Source: MKUN01 sp964481425 (GTDB lineage Bacteria > Bacteroidota > Bacteroidia > Chitinophagales > Chitinophagaceae). Taken from it: DNA of 45,433 bases. A program made the translations under genes and the position numbers. Location of the stretch: positions 1-45,433 of the forward strand of contig CAYZTM010000033.1 of the NCBI GenBank assembly GCA_964481425.1. The letters run 5' to 3'. This document shows, one piece after another, positions 24,682 to 33,065 of this stretch. The notes beneath the pieces were generated by a model that did no database searches, was not told the DNA's origin, and saw only the letters and a program-made list of their open reading frames with translations. Each line of letters begins with the position of its first letter. Positions within the stretch are counted from its first letter, which is position 1.

Positions 24682-26235
24682 ATGGCATTGTTAGGAAATC
24701 TTATAGCGCGTTCGATAGAAGTAAGAAGAAAATTCAGGCTGCCTGTAGCATCACCCATCACTTATCAACGACACACCCTTCGCCAACTCCTGGAGCGTGG
24801 CCAATACACCACTTTCGGAAAACATTACGGATTTGAAAATATACTGGGCCAGGAAATAGATTTTGTGAAGGCCTTCCGCGACCGGGTACCCGTTTATACT
24901 TATAACGAGATGTATAAACAATGGTGGTACCGCTGCCAGCAGGGCGAGGAAAACGTTACCTGGCCGGGAAAAGTAAAATACTTTGCCCTGAGTTCTGGTA
25001 CATCCGAATCGGCCAGCAAGCACATACCCGTCACCCAGGACATGATACGCTCCATCAAGAAGGTCGGCTTTAAGCAGCTCTACAGCATGACCGACTTCAA
25101 GGTACCGGCCGCTGCTTTCGGCAAGGGTATCCTGATGTTAGGCGGTACGACCTCCCTGTTTGAACGGGGTGAATATTATGAAGGCGACATGAGCGGCATC
25201 AGCGCCAAAAATATGCCTCGCTGGATGTCATCCCTTCTTTACAAGCCCGGGCAGCGCATATCGCGCAGGCCAAAGTGGGAAGACCGTATAAAACACATAG
25301 TACGCAATGCCCGCAAGTGGGACGTAGGTACCATATGTGGCGTGCCGGCTTGGGTGCAGATAGTATTGGAAGAAGTAATAAAATACCATAATGTAAAAAA
25401 TATTCACGAGGTATGGCCTAACCTGGCCATCTACATACATGGCGGTGTTTCTTTTGAGCCATACCGCGAAAGCTTTAAAAAACTGCTGGGGAAGCCTATT
25501 AAATTTATTGAGACCTATATGGCCTCAGAAGGTTCATTCGGTTTCCAGGCCAGGCCGGGGGCCCAGGGGATAAAACTGGTCCTGAACGCAGGTATATTTT
25601 TTGAGTTCGTCCCCTTCACCCCTCAAAATTTTGACGACGACGGTAATCCAAAGGCCAACCCAAGGACCTATACCATCGACGAAGTAAAAGAAGATACCGA
25701 CTACGCTGTAATGATAAGTACCTGTTCCGGGGCCTGGCGTTATATTATTGGCGACGTGATCCGCTTTACTAATGCCCATGAGTATGAAATAATCATCGTT
25801 GGGCGTACCAAACAGTTCCTAAGTCTCTGTGGCGAACATATGTCAGTAGACAATATGAACAGGGCTATAGATACGGTGTCCAAAAAACTGAATATCACCA
25901 TCCGCGAGTTTACTGTAGCTGGTTTCAAATACAACAATCTCTTTGCTCACCGCTGGTATATAGGCTGCGATGACCCCTCCGTGGATGCGGAAGAGGTCCG
26001 TAAACTGCTTGATGAAACACTCTGCAAACTGAATGATGACTATGCCGTGGAACGAACATCGGCCCTGAAAGAGGTATTTGTAGAAATATTACCGAGCGCT
26101 GTATTCTATGACTACCTGAAGTATAAGGGCAAAGAGGGGGCTATGAATAAGTTTCCTCGTGTGGTGAAAGGGCAGCAATTGCAGGATTGGGAAGCTTTTG
26201 TGACCAGGCAGCATGCCCATGGTTCTGCAGAGTAA
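24682..26235 (+). CDS. GH3 family (acyl-acid-amido synthetase-like) protein
   Basis: A 517-aa protein of the GH3 family, best known from plants for linking jasmonate or auxin to amino acids through acyl adenylates. The adenylate-forming signature is visible (FALSSGTSESASKHIPVT), as are the ETYMASEGSFGFQ region that would contact the acyl adenylate, and YIIGDVIRF with FLSLCGEHMSVDN near the hinge to the C-terminal domain. Homologues are widespread in Bacteroidota; I know of no established substrate. It may have a promoter at TAATTTTA just upstream (near 24631). The gene stands alone before the histidine kinase. The family call is firm, the reaction unknown. Confidence 0.88.
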   Translation: MALLGNLIARSIEVRRKFRLPVASPITYQRHTLRQLLERGQYTTFGKHYGFENILGQEIDFVKAFRDRVPVYTYNEMYKQWWYRCQQGEENVTWPGKVKYFALSSGTSESASKHIPVTQDMIRSIKKVGFKQLYSMTDFKVPAAAFGKGILMLGGTTSLFERGEYYEGDMSGISAKNMPRWMSSLLYKPGQRISRRPKWEDRIKHIVRNARKWDVGTICGVPAWVQIVLEEVIKYHNVKNIHEVWPNLAIYIHGGVSFEPYRESFKKLLGKPIKFIETYMASEGSFGFQARPGAQGIKLVLNAGIFFEFVPFTPQNFDDDGNPKANPRTYTIDEVKEDTDYAVMISTCSGAWRYIIGDVIRFTNAHEYEIIIVGRTKQFLSLCGEHMSVDNMNRAIDTVSKKLNITIREFTVAGFKYNNLFAHRWYIGCDDPSVDAEEVRKLLDETLCKLNDDYAVERTSALKEVFVEILPSAVFYDYLKYKGKEGAMNKFPRVVKGQQLQDWEAFVTRQHAHGSAE

Positions 26236-26276
26236 TAATTAACACACCGCTTTGTTTAACTTTTTTACGTTTTTTT

Positions 26277-26284
26277 TATATTTA
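26277..26284 (+). promoter_or_regulatory. -7 promoter element of the histidine kinase-regulator operon (TATATTTA)
   Basis: Seven of eight positions match TAnnTTTG, with a TTG 22 bases upstream as a possible -33 box, 18 bases before the GTG start at 26302. No TGA-N6-TCA site is found 45 bases upstream, unlike the oxidase promoters. Confidence 0.4.
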
Positions 26285-26301
26285 CGCTACACAGCAGACA
26301 A

Positions 26302-27528
26302 GTGGAAAGCGCAACCAGGAACAACCAGGAATTTGAGGCACTCTTCAATAATGCTGCCATAGGCATTATCATCGTGAACGAAGCAGGAGAGATCGTGCTC
26401 GCAAATAATTTTGCGCTGAAACAGTTTGGCTACAACGGCGGAGAATTACTCCACAAGAAGATCGAAGTACTCATCCCGCAACGATACACAGGCAGGCATC
26501 AGCACCACAGGGCCAACTATTATGGCGCCGGGGCCCATAGCAGGCCCATGGGGACGGGGATGGACCTCTATGCAATAAAAAAGAATGGGGAAGAATTCCC
26601 GGTAGAAGTAAGCCTCAGCTCTTACAATACGAAAGAAAACAAATACGCCATTGCCTTCATCAGCGATATAACCATCCGTAAGCGTTCCGAGGAAGCACTC
26701 ATCAACCTGAACGCTGAACTGGAAGAAAAAGTAAGGGAACGGACCCAATCGCTTAGCGAAACGGTAGAGCAGCTGAACCAAAGGATCAAGGAAGCCGAAG
26801 AAAAAGACAACCAGCTGCGCGCAGCATTGGAGAAAGAAAAAGAGCTCAACGAGCTGAAATCAAAATTCGTTTCGCTAGCCTCTCATGAATTCCGTACCCC
26901 TTTAAGCACTGTACTCTCATCGGCCTACCTGGTATCCAAATACGAAACGGCTGAAGACCACCCTAAAAGGGAAAAACACCTGCAGCGCATTGTTTCCAGC
27001 GTTAATATGCTGACCGATATATTGAACGATTTCCTCTCTGTAGGCAAAATAGAGGAAGGCCGTATACAGGTGCGCCTCAGTGAATTCAATGTGAAAGACC
27101 TTGTAAAAGGGCTCATAAACGAGTTGCAGACCATTCAGAAAAAAGGGCAGAAGATATCCTATGTGCATACCGGGGAAGAGATGGTTATGCTCGATCCCTC
27201 ACTGCTTAAACATATCGTCATGAACCTGCTTTCGAACGCCATAAAATTCTCACCGGAAAAAAGTGAGATCAGCATCAGCACGAAACATGCCGGTAATGAA
27301 TTAGTATTATCGGTAGCTGATAAAGGCATGGGCATATCTAAAGAGGACCAGGAGCACCTTTTTGAACGCTTTTTCAGGGGCCATAATGTGACCAACATAC
27401 AGGGTACCGGCCTTGGTCTGCACATTGTAGGCAAGTATGCAGAGCTACTAAATGGTCATGTTTCCTGTAACAGTGAAATAAACCAGGGAACAGAATTTAT
27501 CATTACATTTAACCTAAACGCAGCATGA
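26302..27528 (+). CDS. Cytosolic PAS sensor histidine kinase
   Basis: A 408-aa two-component kinase without any membrane segment. A PAS domain (about 8-125, with RPMGTGMDLYAIKKNGEEFPVEVSL) is followed by a long coiled coil (about 128-187). The HisKA domain has His195 in SLASHEFRTPLS. The HATPase domain has N-box NLLSNAIKFSPE, G1 ADKGMGI and G2 GTGLGL. A soluble PAS kinase would sense an internal cue such as oxygen, redox state or a metabolite; the ligand is not evident, and no heme-ligating histidine aligns with FixL. The start is GTG 26302; no ATG fits before the PAS domain. Its stop overlaps the regulator gene by 4 bases (ATGA), so the two are a cognate pair. Confidence 0.92.
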   Translation: MESATRNNQEFEALFNNAAIGIIIVNEAGEIVLANNFALKQFGYNGGELLHKKIEVLIPQRYTGRHQHHRANYYGAGAHSRPMGTGMDLYAIKKNGEEFPVEVSLSSYNTKENKYAIAFISDITIRKRSEEALINLNAELEEKVRERTQSLSETVEQLNQRIKEAEEKDNQLRAALEKEKELNELKSKFVSLASHEFRTPLSTVLSSAYLVSKYETAEDHPKREKHLQRIVSSVNMLTDILNDFLSVGKIEEGRIQVRLSEFNVKDLVKGLINELQTIQKKGQKISYVHTGEEMVMLDPSLLKHIVMNLLSNAIKFSPEKSEISISTKHAGNELVLSVADKGMGISKEDQEHLFERFFRGHNVTNIQGTGLGLHIVGKYAELLNGHVSCNSEINQGTEFIITFNLNAA

Positions 27529-28586
27529 TGAAAACTATATTGCTGATCGAAGACAACAACGACATCCGCGAGAACATGGCGGAGATACTTGAACTTGCCG
27601 GGTACAAAGTGTTCACTGCCGAGAATGGCAAGGTGGGCGTTGAGGTGGCCCAGGAAGAAAAACCCGACCTCATAGTATGCGACATCATGATGCCGGTACT
27701 CGATGGCTATGGCGTGATACACATGCTGCAAAAGAACGATGAGCTCCGCAACACTCCGTTCATTTTCCTGACCGCTAAAGCCGAACGCGCCGAGATACGG
27801 AAAGGCATGGAGCTGGGTGCGGACGATTACATTACCAAACCATTTGATGTCACTGAGTTGCTGAACGCAATAGAAAGCCGCCTGCGGAAAGCTGATGTCC
27901 TCCGCAAGGACATCCCTAAAGGACTGGAAGGGATAAATTCCCTTTTAAGTACCATCAGCGGAACAGCTGCAATTGAACAATTCATCAAAGATCGTTCAAC
28001 AACACGCTATAAAAAGAAACAAACGGTATATGCCGAAGGCAACCACGCTACCCGGCTATATTATATTGAGAAGGGAAAGGTAAAAGTATTCCGGATGAAC
28101 GATGATGGCAAGGAACTGATCACCGACCTATATGGCGAAGGTGAATTCCTTGGCTATAGCACACTACTGGAAGGAGGTGTGTACAAAGAAACAGCGGAAG
28201 CCCTGGAGGAATCGGAAATAGCGGCTATCCCTCGCTCTGAATTTGACGAGCTCGTGAACAGCAACAAAGAAGTGCTGCAAAAATTCGTTCAGTTACTGGT
28301 CAACAATGTGCAGGAGAAGGAACAGCAATTACTGAAACTCGCCTACAGCTCACTACGCAAGAAGGTAGCCGATACACTGATAATGCTTGCAAAAAAATAC
28401 AAAACGAGTGAAGGCCAGCAATTCACTATAGACATAAGCCGTGAGAACCTGGCGCATATTGCGGGCACAGCCAAAGAATCGTTGATACGTACATTAAGCG
28501 ATTTCAAGGACGAGAAGCTTATTGATATCCGCCAGGGAGATATTGTACTGCTGAATGAAAAAAAGCTGGAAAATATGCTCAACTAA
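27525..28586 (+). CDS. Response regulator fused to a Crp/Fnr-family cyclic-nucleotide-binding-like and HTH domain
   Basis: A 353-aa hybrid regulator. The receiver domain (about 3-125) has the acidic pair, phospho-acceptor Asp53 in DLIVCDIMMP, FLTAKA and Lys in ITKPFD. A cupin-like Crp effector domain follows (about 145-260, VYAEGNHATRLYYIEKGKVKVFR, GEFLGYSTLLEG). A Crp-type winged helix (about 285-350) ends it, with recognition helix region GTAKESLIRTL, where the Glu and Arg align with the TGA-contacting residues of FNR and CRP. No N-terminal cysteine cluster is present, so it is not an iron-sulfur FNR. Phosphorylation by the overlapping PAS kinase is expected to control it. It is adjacent to the cbb3 genes and is my candidate for the regulator of the TGA-N6-TCA sites. 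Confidence 0.92.
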   Translation: MMKTILLIEDNNDIRENMAEILELAGYKVFTAENGKVGVEVAQEEKPDLIVCDIMMPVLDGYGVIHMLQKNDELRNTPFIFLTAKAERAEIRKGMELGADDYITKPFDVTELLNAIESRLRKADVLRKDIPKGLEGINSLLSTISGTAAIEQFIKDRSTTRYKKKQTVYAEGNHATRLYYIEKGKVKVFRMNDDGKELITDLYGEGEFLGYSTLLEGGVYKETAEALEESEIAAIPRSEFDELVNSNKEVLQKFVQLLVNNVQEKEQQLLKLAYSSLRKKVADTLIMLAKKYKTSEGQQFTIDISRENLAHIAGTAKESLIRTLSDFKDEKLIDIRQGDIVLLNEKKLENMLN

Positions 28587-28596
28587 GGGCGCAGAA

Positions 28597-28974
28597 CTAT
28601 AATATCTCAGCAAGGAATTTATTGAATTCAAACTTTAGCTTATTGAATTCTTTTTCCATTTTGCTCATATCCTGCCGTAGCTTTTCCTGATTCGATAGCC
28701 ATTTCTTATCAAGGCCGTCATTGGCCCATTGCGTTTCAAGCGTTTGATCTTGGTTCACTATATCATGGCGCAGCAGGGCGATCACGGCATCCTTATTCAA
28801 AAAATTATTCAGGAAATATTCAACCTGCTCCAGCAACTTACCTTCCAGCTTGCTTTTTGCCGTGGCAGCAAGCCTGTTCTTTAAATGTACGTTCTCCATC
28901 TGCATGTAATCCAGTGTACGGATCCATGCACTATTTTCCTGCCTGAACTGCTCTATTTTATTGTCATTGAACAT
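28597..28974 (-). CDS. Uncharacterised 125-aa helical protein under an FNR-like site
   Basis: I do not recognise a family. The protein is almost wholly helical and charged, without signal peptide or membrane segment. The N-terminal half (QMENVHLKNRLAATAKSKLEGKLLEQVEYFLNNFLNKDAV) and the C-terminal half (NQEKLRQDMSKMEKEFNKLKFEFNKFL) look like coiled coils. The reading frame opens at 29037, but a -7-like TATCTTTA lies at 29010-29017, so the start must be downstream. ATG 28974 has an AAAGGG nine bases before it; ATG 28980 is the alternative. It follows hemN by about 100 bases but has its own promoter with an upstream palindrome (29063-29074). Oxidase-related regulation is therefore likely, whatever its function. 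Confidence 0.7.
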   Translation of the reverse strand: MFNDNKIEQFRQENSAWIRTLDYMQMENVHLKNRLAATAKSKLEGKLLEQVEYFLNNFLNKDAVIALLRHDIVNQDQTLETQWANDGLDKKWLSNQEKLRQDMSKMEKEFNKLKFEFNKFLAEIL

Positions 28975-29009
28975 GTACATAAGCCCTTTAACATCTTGCT
29001 CGCTGTGTG

Positions 29010-29017
29010 TAAAGATA
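29010..29017 (-). promoter_or_regulatory. -7 promoter element of the 125-aa protein gene (TATCTTTA)
   Basis: Seven of eight positions match TAnnTTTG. Exactly 45 bases separate it from the palindrome at 29063-29074, the same distance as at the ccoS promoter. Confidence 0.55.
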
Positions 29018-29062
29018 TTTTTATGCCCTGCCACCACCGCTAATCTTTGTCAATCGAAAAAA

Positions 29063-29074
29063 TGACCTATATCA
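29063..29074. promoter_or_regulatory. Crp/Fnr-like operator A (TGACCTATATCA)
   Basis: A TGA-N6-TCA palindrome between hemN and the 125-aa protein gene, centred about 64 bp before the predicted transcription start. The left half (AAAAAATGAC) is closer to the extended half-site than the right. It has the same core as site B except for one base. Confidence 0.5.
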
Positions 29075-30433
29075 CTACACGGCCTTACTAAAAACCTGTG
29101 CCTCACCCATCTGCCTGCGCTGCAGGTGCAGGTCGAAGGCGCTGCATATGTTCCTCAAAAAGTTCCGTCCCAATGTGGTCACTGTCAAACCTTCATCCCC
29201 GAACCGGATCAAACCATCTGCCTCCATTCCTTCAAGTAGAGGAAAAGTATATTCCTTCAATAGCGGCCTATCAGCATCCGTAAATATAGTCCCACCGGTA
29301 CACATCACATTCAGTATATATCTGCGGAAGTGCTTATCCTCTTCATTGAGGAAATAACCTTTGTGTACTGCGAGGCGGTCTTGCTCTACCTGCCTGTAAT
29401 ACTCATGCAGGGTCTTTTCATTTTGTGCAAAAGCAGTACCAATGTCGCTTATCGCAGACACACCCAAGCCGACCAATAATGCGCTCCGCTGCGTAGTATA
29501 ACCCATAAAATTGCGGTGTAATCTTCCTTCCTCTAAGGCTACATATAGCTCATCGCCGGGCAATGCAAAATGGTCCATACCGATATCGTAATATCCATCC
29601 TGTTCAAAAAGTCCCTTCCCTATTTGGTACAGCTCCATTTTCAGTTCTGGGGATGGCAGGTTGGTCTCATCAAATAGTCGCTGGCCTCTGCTCGTCCATG
29701 GTACATGAGCATAACTGTAGAACGCTACCCTATCCGGCCTTAACGAGATACTTTGCTCTATCGTACGCTGTATACTATCCGGGGTTTGGAATGGCAAACC
29801 GTATATGAGATCAAAATTAACTGAAGTAAAACCCACTTCCCGTGCGAGCTCTGTAGCTTCCTTTACGTTCTCAAAGGGCTGCAGGCGATTGATAGCATGC
29901 TGCACTGTAGGGTCATTATCCTGCACCCCATAGCTGATACGCCGGAACCCTAAACGGTATAATGTTTCAAGCTGCTCCTTACTGGTATTATTAGGATGTC
30001 CCTCTATACCAAATTCGTGATCAGGATGAAGTTTGCTTCGGGATACGATTCCCTCGATCAGGCGTTCAAGATTAGCGGCAGAGAAGAACGTTGGCGTTCC
30101 GCCGCCCAAATGCAATTCACGTAGGATAGGGACTTCGTTCATCATGTCGAGGTAAAGTTCCCATTCTTTTAAAATAGCTTCAATGTAGGGATGCTCCACA
30201 TTATGATTGGTAGTTATCTTCTTATTGCAGCCACAGTAAGTACAGAGCGATTCACAAAACGGCATATGTATATACAACGAAATACCCTGCGTATTGCCTT
30301 TAGCGAATTGCTCCTGGAAATTTAATTCCCAGCGATCAGTATCTATATCATGGTCCCAATAAGGTACTGTGGGATAGCTTGTGTACCGTGGTACGGGCAC
30401 ATTATATTTGTGAAGTAATTCCTGGTACGACAT
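29075..30433 (-). CDS. hemN: Oxygen-independent coproporphyrinogen III dehydrogenase
   Basis: A 452-aa radical SAM enzyme that makes protoporphyrinogen without oxygen. The cluster motif is CESLCTYCGC (C-x3-C-x2-C plus the fourth HemN cysteine), preceded by SLYIHMPF. The HLGGGTPTF segment and GIEGHPNNTS follow, and the C-terminal HemN domain (DHFALPGDELY, NFMGYTTQ) is complete. It lies 27 bases after the SafE-like gene with no promoter, so it is the last member of the cbb3 operon, supplying haem to the oxidase under low oxygen. The length is normal. Confidence 0.96.
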   Translation of the reverse strand: MSYQELLHKYNVPVPRYTSYPTVPYWDHDIDTDRWELNFQEQFAKGNTQGISLYIHMPFCESLCTYCGCNKKITTNHNVEHPYIEAILKEWELYLDMMNEVPILRELHLGGGTPTFFSAANLERLIEGIVSRSKLHPDHEFGIEGHPNNTSKEQLETLYRLGFRRISYGVQDNDPTVQHAINRLQPFENVKEATELAREVGFTSVNFDLIYGLPFQTPDSIQRTIEQSISLRPDRVAFYSYAHVPWTSRGQRLFDETNLPSPELKMELYQIGKGLFEQDGYYDIGMDHFALPGDELYVALEEGRLHRNFMGYTTQRSALLVGLGVSAISDIGTAFAQNEKTLHEYYRQVEQDRLAVHKGYFLNEEDKHFRRYILNVMCTGGTIFTDADRPLLKEYTFPLLEGMEADGLIRFGDEGLTVTTLGRNFLRNICSAFDLHLQRRQMGEAQVFSKAV

Positions 30434-30460
30434 ACAATTAATTTTGTGACGATCAACAGA

Positions 30461-31171
30461 TCAATGTTTGTGACAACAGGAAGCTTTCACGCCGTGCTGT
30501 CCCATTTCTATCGCCGGGCTCAGGTAAGGGATACCCAGGTTCATGCCACGTATCACGAAAAGGCTCCCGAAGACGAACATGAAGACCGGTACGAGCTTCC
30601 TGAAATGAGTGATGCGGACAAAGCTCACCTTATTACGCAGCAGGGTTATTCCTACCATCATGGGTACGGTACCCAGGCCGAATACATACATGAGCTCCAT
30701 TGCCTGCAAGGTATTGCCGGTAGTAATGGCAGCCGACAAGGCCATATACACCAACCCGCAGGGCAATAGCCCGTTCAGGAAACCTGCCATGAACAGCGAG
30801 CCTAAACCCGGGCGCGAGATAAAACTTCCCAGGTGTTTACGCACAAATGCAGTCCAGGGAAGTTGCACCTGCAACTTTTGTATGGGCAAAAATGACAGCA
30901 CACCTGCTGCAAGCAGTAATATTCCCAGCCCTATGGATATATACTGCTGCAGGTGCGGAGTAAACATTCCGCTGAATGAATGCAGCACTAATGCCAGCAA
31001 AGCATAAGTACTGATACGTCCAAAATGGTATAGCGCTATTCCGGCATACTTCTTAAGGCCATCCAGGAACTGGAAGGGCATCACCCAAACGATAGGCCCG
31101 CACATACCTGCACAATGCAGGCTACCTGTGAAGCCCATCAATAATGCCAAACTGAAGGTGAAGGTGTTCAT
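30461..31171 (-). CDS. TauE/SafE-like (DsbD_2/UreH-type) membrane protein of the cbb3 cluster
   Basis: A 236-aa inner-membrane protein with about six hydrophobic segments. It shows the pattern of this family linked to cbb3 genes: GFTGSLHCAGMCGP near the N-terminus and FLNGLLPCGLVYMAL in the middle, each with a membrane-embedded cysteine. It ends in CCHKH, a short tail that could bind copper. In Bacteroidota and other groups this gene regularly follows ccoGH and is thought to act in copper or redox handling for oxidase assembly, but its substrate is not established. It overlaps ccoH by 4 bases. Confidence 0.85.
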   Translation of the reverse strand: MNTFTFSLALLMGFTGSLHCAGMCGPIVWVMPFQFLDGLKKYAGIALYHFGRISTYALLALVLHSFSGMFTPHLQQYISIGLGILLLAAGVLSFLPIQKLQVQLPWTAFVRKHLGSFISRPGLGSLFMAGFLNGLLPCGLVYMALSAAITTGNTLQAMELMYVFGLGTVPMMVGITLLRNKVSFVRITHFRKLVPVFMFVFGSLFVIRGMNLGIPYLSPAIEMGQHGVKASCCHKH

Positions 31172-31611
31172 TTACTAAGGTCAAGACCTGTTTCCTGGTA
31201 ATATTTCTTATCGCCTGTTTCCAACTCTATCTTAACAGTATACTGCGTCTTATAAAGCTCAGACCGCGGCACGTCAATGCTTTTTCCGTCGGCGTTTACC
31301 GGGATGATCTTATCCCAGGCTGCTTTTATAGGCGAGTAAAAGTGAATATTACCTGCAAGCTTTTTATGCTGCAGTTCGCCCGGAAGGTCCAGGCTCACTA
31401 TGCTTTCAGTAGCATGCACGCCGATGGGCTGCGATAGCCCGGCCTGGTTCTTACTGGCATCTATTACATCCTGGTATTTTATCTCGTCAGAATAGTAGGT
31501 ATCCGATACAAGGTCGAAATGTTGGTGGGTGCTTGCCCACACCATAGTGCCTATCAACAGTACAAAGCCTATATACAGGAGCGTGATCTTTATTCCCCAA
31601 CTGATCTTCAT
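31168..31611 (-). CDS. ccoH: FixH/CcoH-like cbb3 oxidase assembly protein
   Basis: A 147-aa protein with one N-terminal membrane segment (TLLYIGFVLLIGTMVWAS) and a periplasmic beta-rich domain (DTYYSDEIKYQDVIDASKNQ is the FixH hallmark). FixH/CcoH is needed for stable assembly of cbb3 oxidase in Proteobacteria. The gene lies between ccoG and the SafE-like gene, overlapping the latter by 4 bases. Sequence conservation in FixH is low, so the name rests on architecture and position. Confidence 0.87.
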   Translation of the reverse strand: MKISWGIKITLLYIGFVLLIGTMVWASTHQHFDLVSDTYYSDEIKYQDVIDASKNQAGLSQPIGVHATESIVSLDLPGELQHKKLAGNIHFYSPIKAAWDKIIPVNADGKSIDVPRSELYKTQYTVKIELETGDKKYYQETGLDLSK

Positions 31612-31637
31612 GACTATAAATTTTATTGGTTAACAAA

Positions 31638-33059
31638 TTAATTGCCGGTAAATGGTCCAAGGAAAGTAGTATTCACCGTCCTTATCTTCTCCTTACCATC
31701 ATACACGGCTATTTTCAGTTGTGTTTTTCTTTTGGTGACGAATTTGCTGTCCAGGTAAATGAACATAGTGCCAGTGGTATAACTGTCCCTTGGCACGAGC
31801 ATTCTTGTTTCGCCCACCAGGCTTATCTTGCCTTCAAAGTTCTCTGGCTTAAAGCTCAGTTCCTTATTATGGAAGGTTTTGTTCAGCAGCTTATAACTAT
31901 ACAGGTTGCTGATCTGGTTATTGGGCTGCTCCTGGTACAGCTGGCCGGGGGTGCGCAATATATTTACGCCAACGTCGGTACGGCTGGCCAGCAGAAATGC
32001 TTCCACACCCAGCAATACGCACATTACCGCGGTATAAGCCTTCATGCGCCCCGTAAACCGCATTTTTTTCTTATTCGCTATGTTCTCCTCAGACGCATAA
32101 CGGATCAGGCCGGTGGGTAAGCCAACAGCCTCCATCATCTTATCACAGGCATCTATACAGGCGGTGCAGTTAACACATTCCAACTGAGTGCCATTGCGAA
32201 TATCAATGCCCGTAGGACACACCTTCACACACTGTGCACAATCAATACAATCACCCAAGGTGCGTGTTTCGTTCTTTTTGAACTTTCCTCTTTGTTCGCC
32301 ACGCTTATAATCATAAGCCACCACTATCGAATTTCTATCGAGTAGTACGCCCTGCATACGGCCATAGGGACATATAGTTGTACAAACCTGTTCCCTCAAC
32401 CATGAATACACAAAGAAGAACACTGTCGTGAATATACAGAGCGAGGTGAGCGTACCTACATGCTGACCAATTGGCTCGCGGATCATCTTAAGCAGTTCAT
32501 CCACTCCTATTATATAAGATAGAAAGGTATTAGCGATGATAAAGCTGACGATCCAGAACACCGTCCATTTCGATAACTTCTTAACGACCTTCTCTGTATT
32601 CCATGGGCCGTGCTTCAGCATTTTTTGCTTGGCGGCATCACCCTCGATCCAATACTCTATCTTGCGAAATACCATCTCCATAAAAATGGTCTGAGGGCAG
32701 GCCCATCCGCAGAAAACACGGCCAAATACTACAGTAAACAGGGCGATGAATACAATAAATATGATCATCCCCAAGCCGAAGATGAAGAAATCCTGTGGCC
32801 AGAATATCTGTCCGAAAAGGATGAACTTACGCTCCAGGATGTTCAGCAGGAACAAAGGATGTCCGTCTACTTTTATAAAAGGGAGCGTAAAGAATACTAC
32901 GAGGTAGGCTATACTCGCCCATGTACGGGCATTGTATAGCTTACCATGAGGTTTTTGGGGAAACATCCATACGCGCTTACCCGATTTATCTACCGTTGCT
33001 ACCCCATCCCTGAAGGAAGCGGCGGCATCTTGTTGTTGTTTTGAGGCCTGGCTATCCAT
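31638..33059 (-). CDS. ccoG: CcoG (FixG/RdxA), cbb3 oxidase copper-reduction ferredoxin-type membrane protein
   Basis: A 473-aa inner-membrane protein. Hydrophobic segments in the first 220 residues (LVVFFTLPFIKVDGHP, IIFIVFIALFTVVFGRVFCGWACPQTIFMEMVF) include the FCGWACPQT motif. Two ferredoxin-like cluster motifs follow (CIDCAQCVKVCP and CVNCTACIDACD, about residues 275-310). One further membrane helix (TAVMCVLLGVEAFLL) and a beta-rich IgG-like periplasmic tail end the protein. In Proteobacteria CcoG reduces Cu(II) to Cu(I) for the oxidase. It is packed 6 bases after ccoP. Confidence 0.95.
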   Translation of the reverse strand: MDSQASKQQQDAAASFRDGVATVDKSGKRVWMFPQKPHGKLYNARTWASIAYLVVFFTLPFIKVDGHPLFLLNILERKFILFGQIFWPQDFFIFGLGMIIFIVFIALFTVVFGRVFCGWACPQTIFMEMVFRKIEYWIEGDAAKQKMLKHGPWNTEKVVKKLSKWTVFWIVSFIIANTFLSYIIGVDELLKMIREPIGQHVGTLTSLCIFTTVFFFVYSWLREQVCTTICPYGRMQGVLLDRNSIVVAYDYKRGEQRGKFKKNETRTLGDCIDCAQCVKVCPTGIDIRNGTQLECVNCTACIDACDKMMEAVGLPTGLIRYASEENIANKKKMRFTGRMKAYTAVMCVLLGVEAFLLASRTDVGVNILRTPGQLYQEQPNNQISNLYSYKLLNKTFHNKELSFKPENFEGKISLVGETRMLVPRDSYTTGTMFIYLDSKFVTKRKTQLKIAVYDGKEKIRTVNTTFLGPFTGN

Positions 33060-33065
33060 TTTGCT

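Noticed and set aside
26320..26680. FixL-like haem PAS domain in the histidine kinase
   Set aside because: Counting back from the NGEEFP motif, the haem-ligand position of FixL is not a histidine here, and RPMGTGMDLYAIKKNG is a common non-haem PAS pattern.
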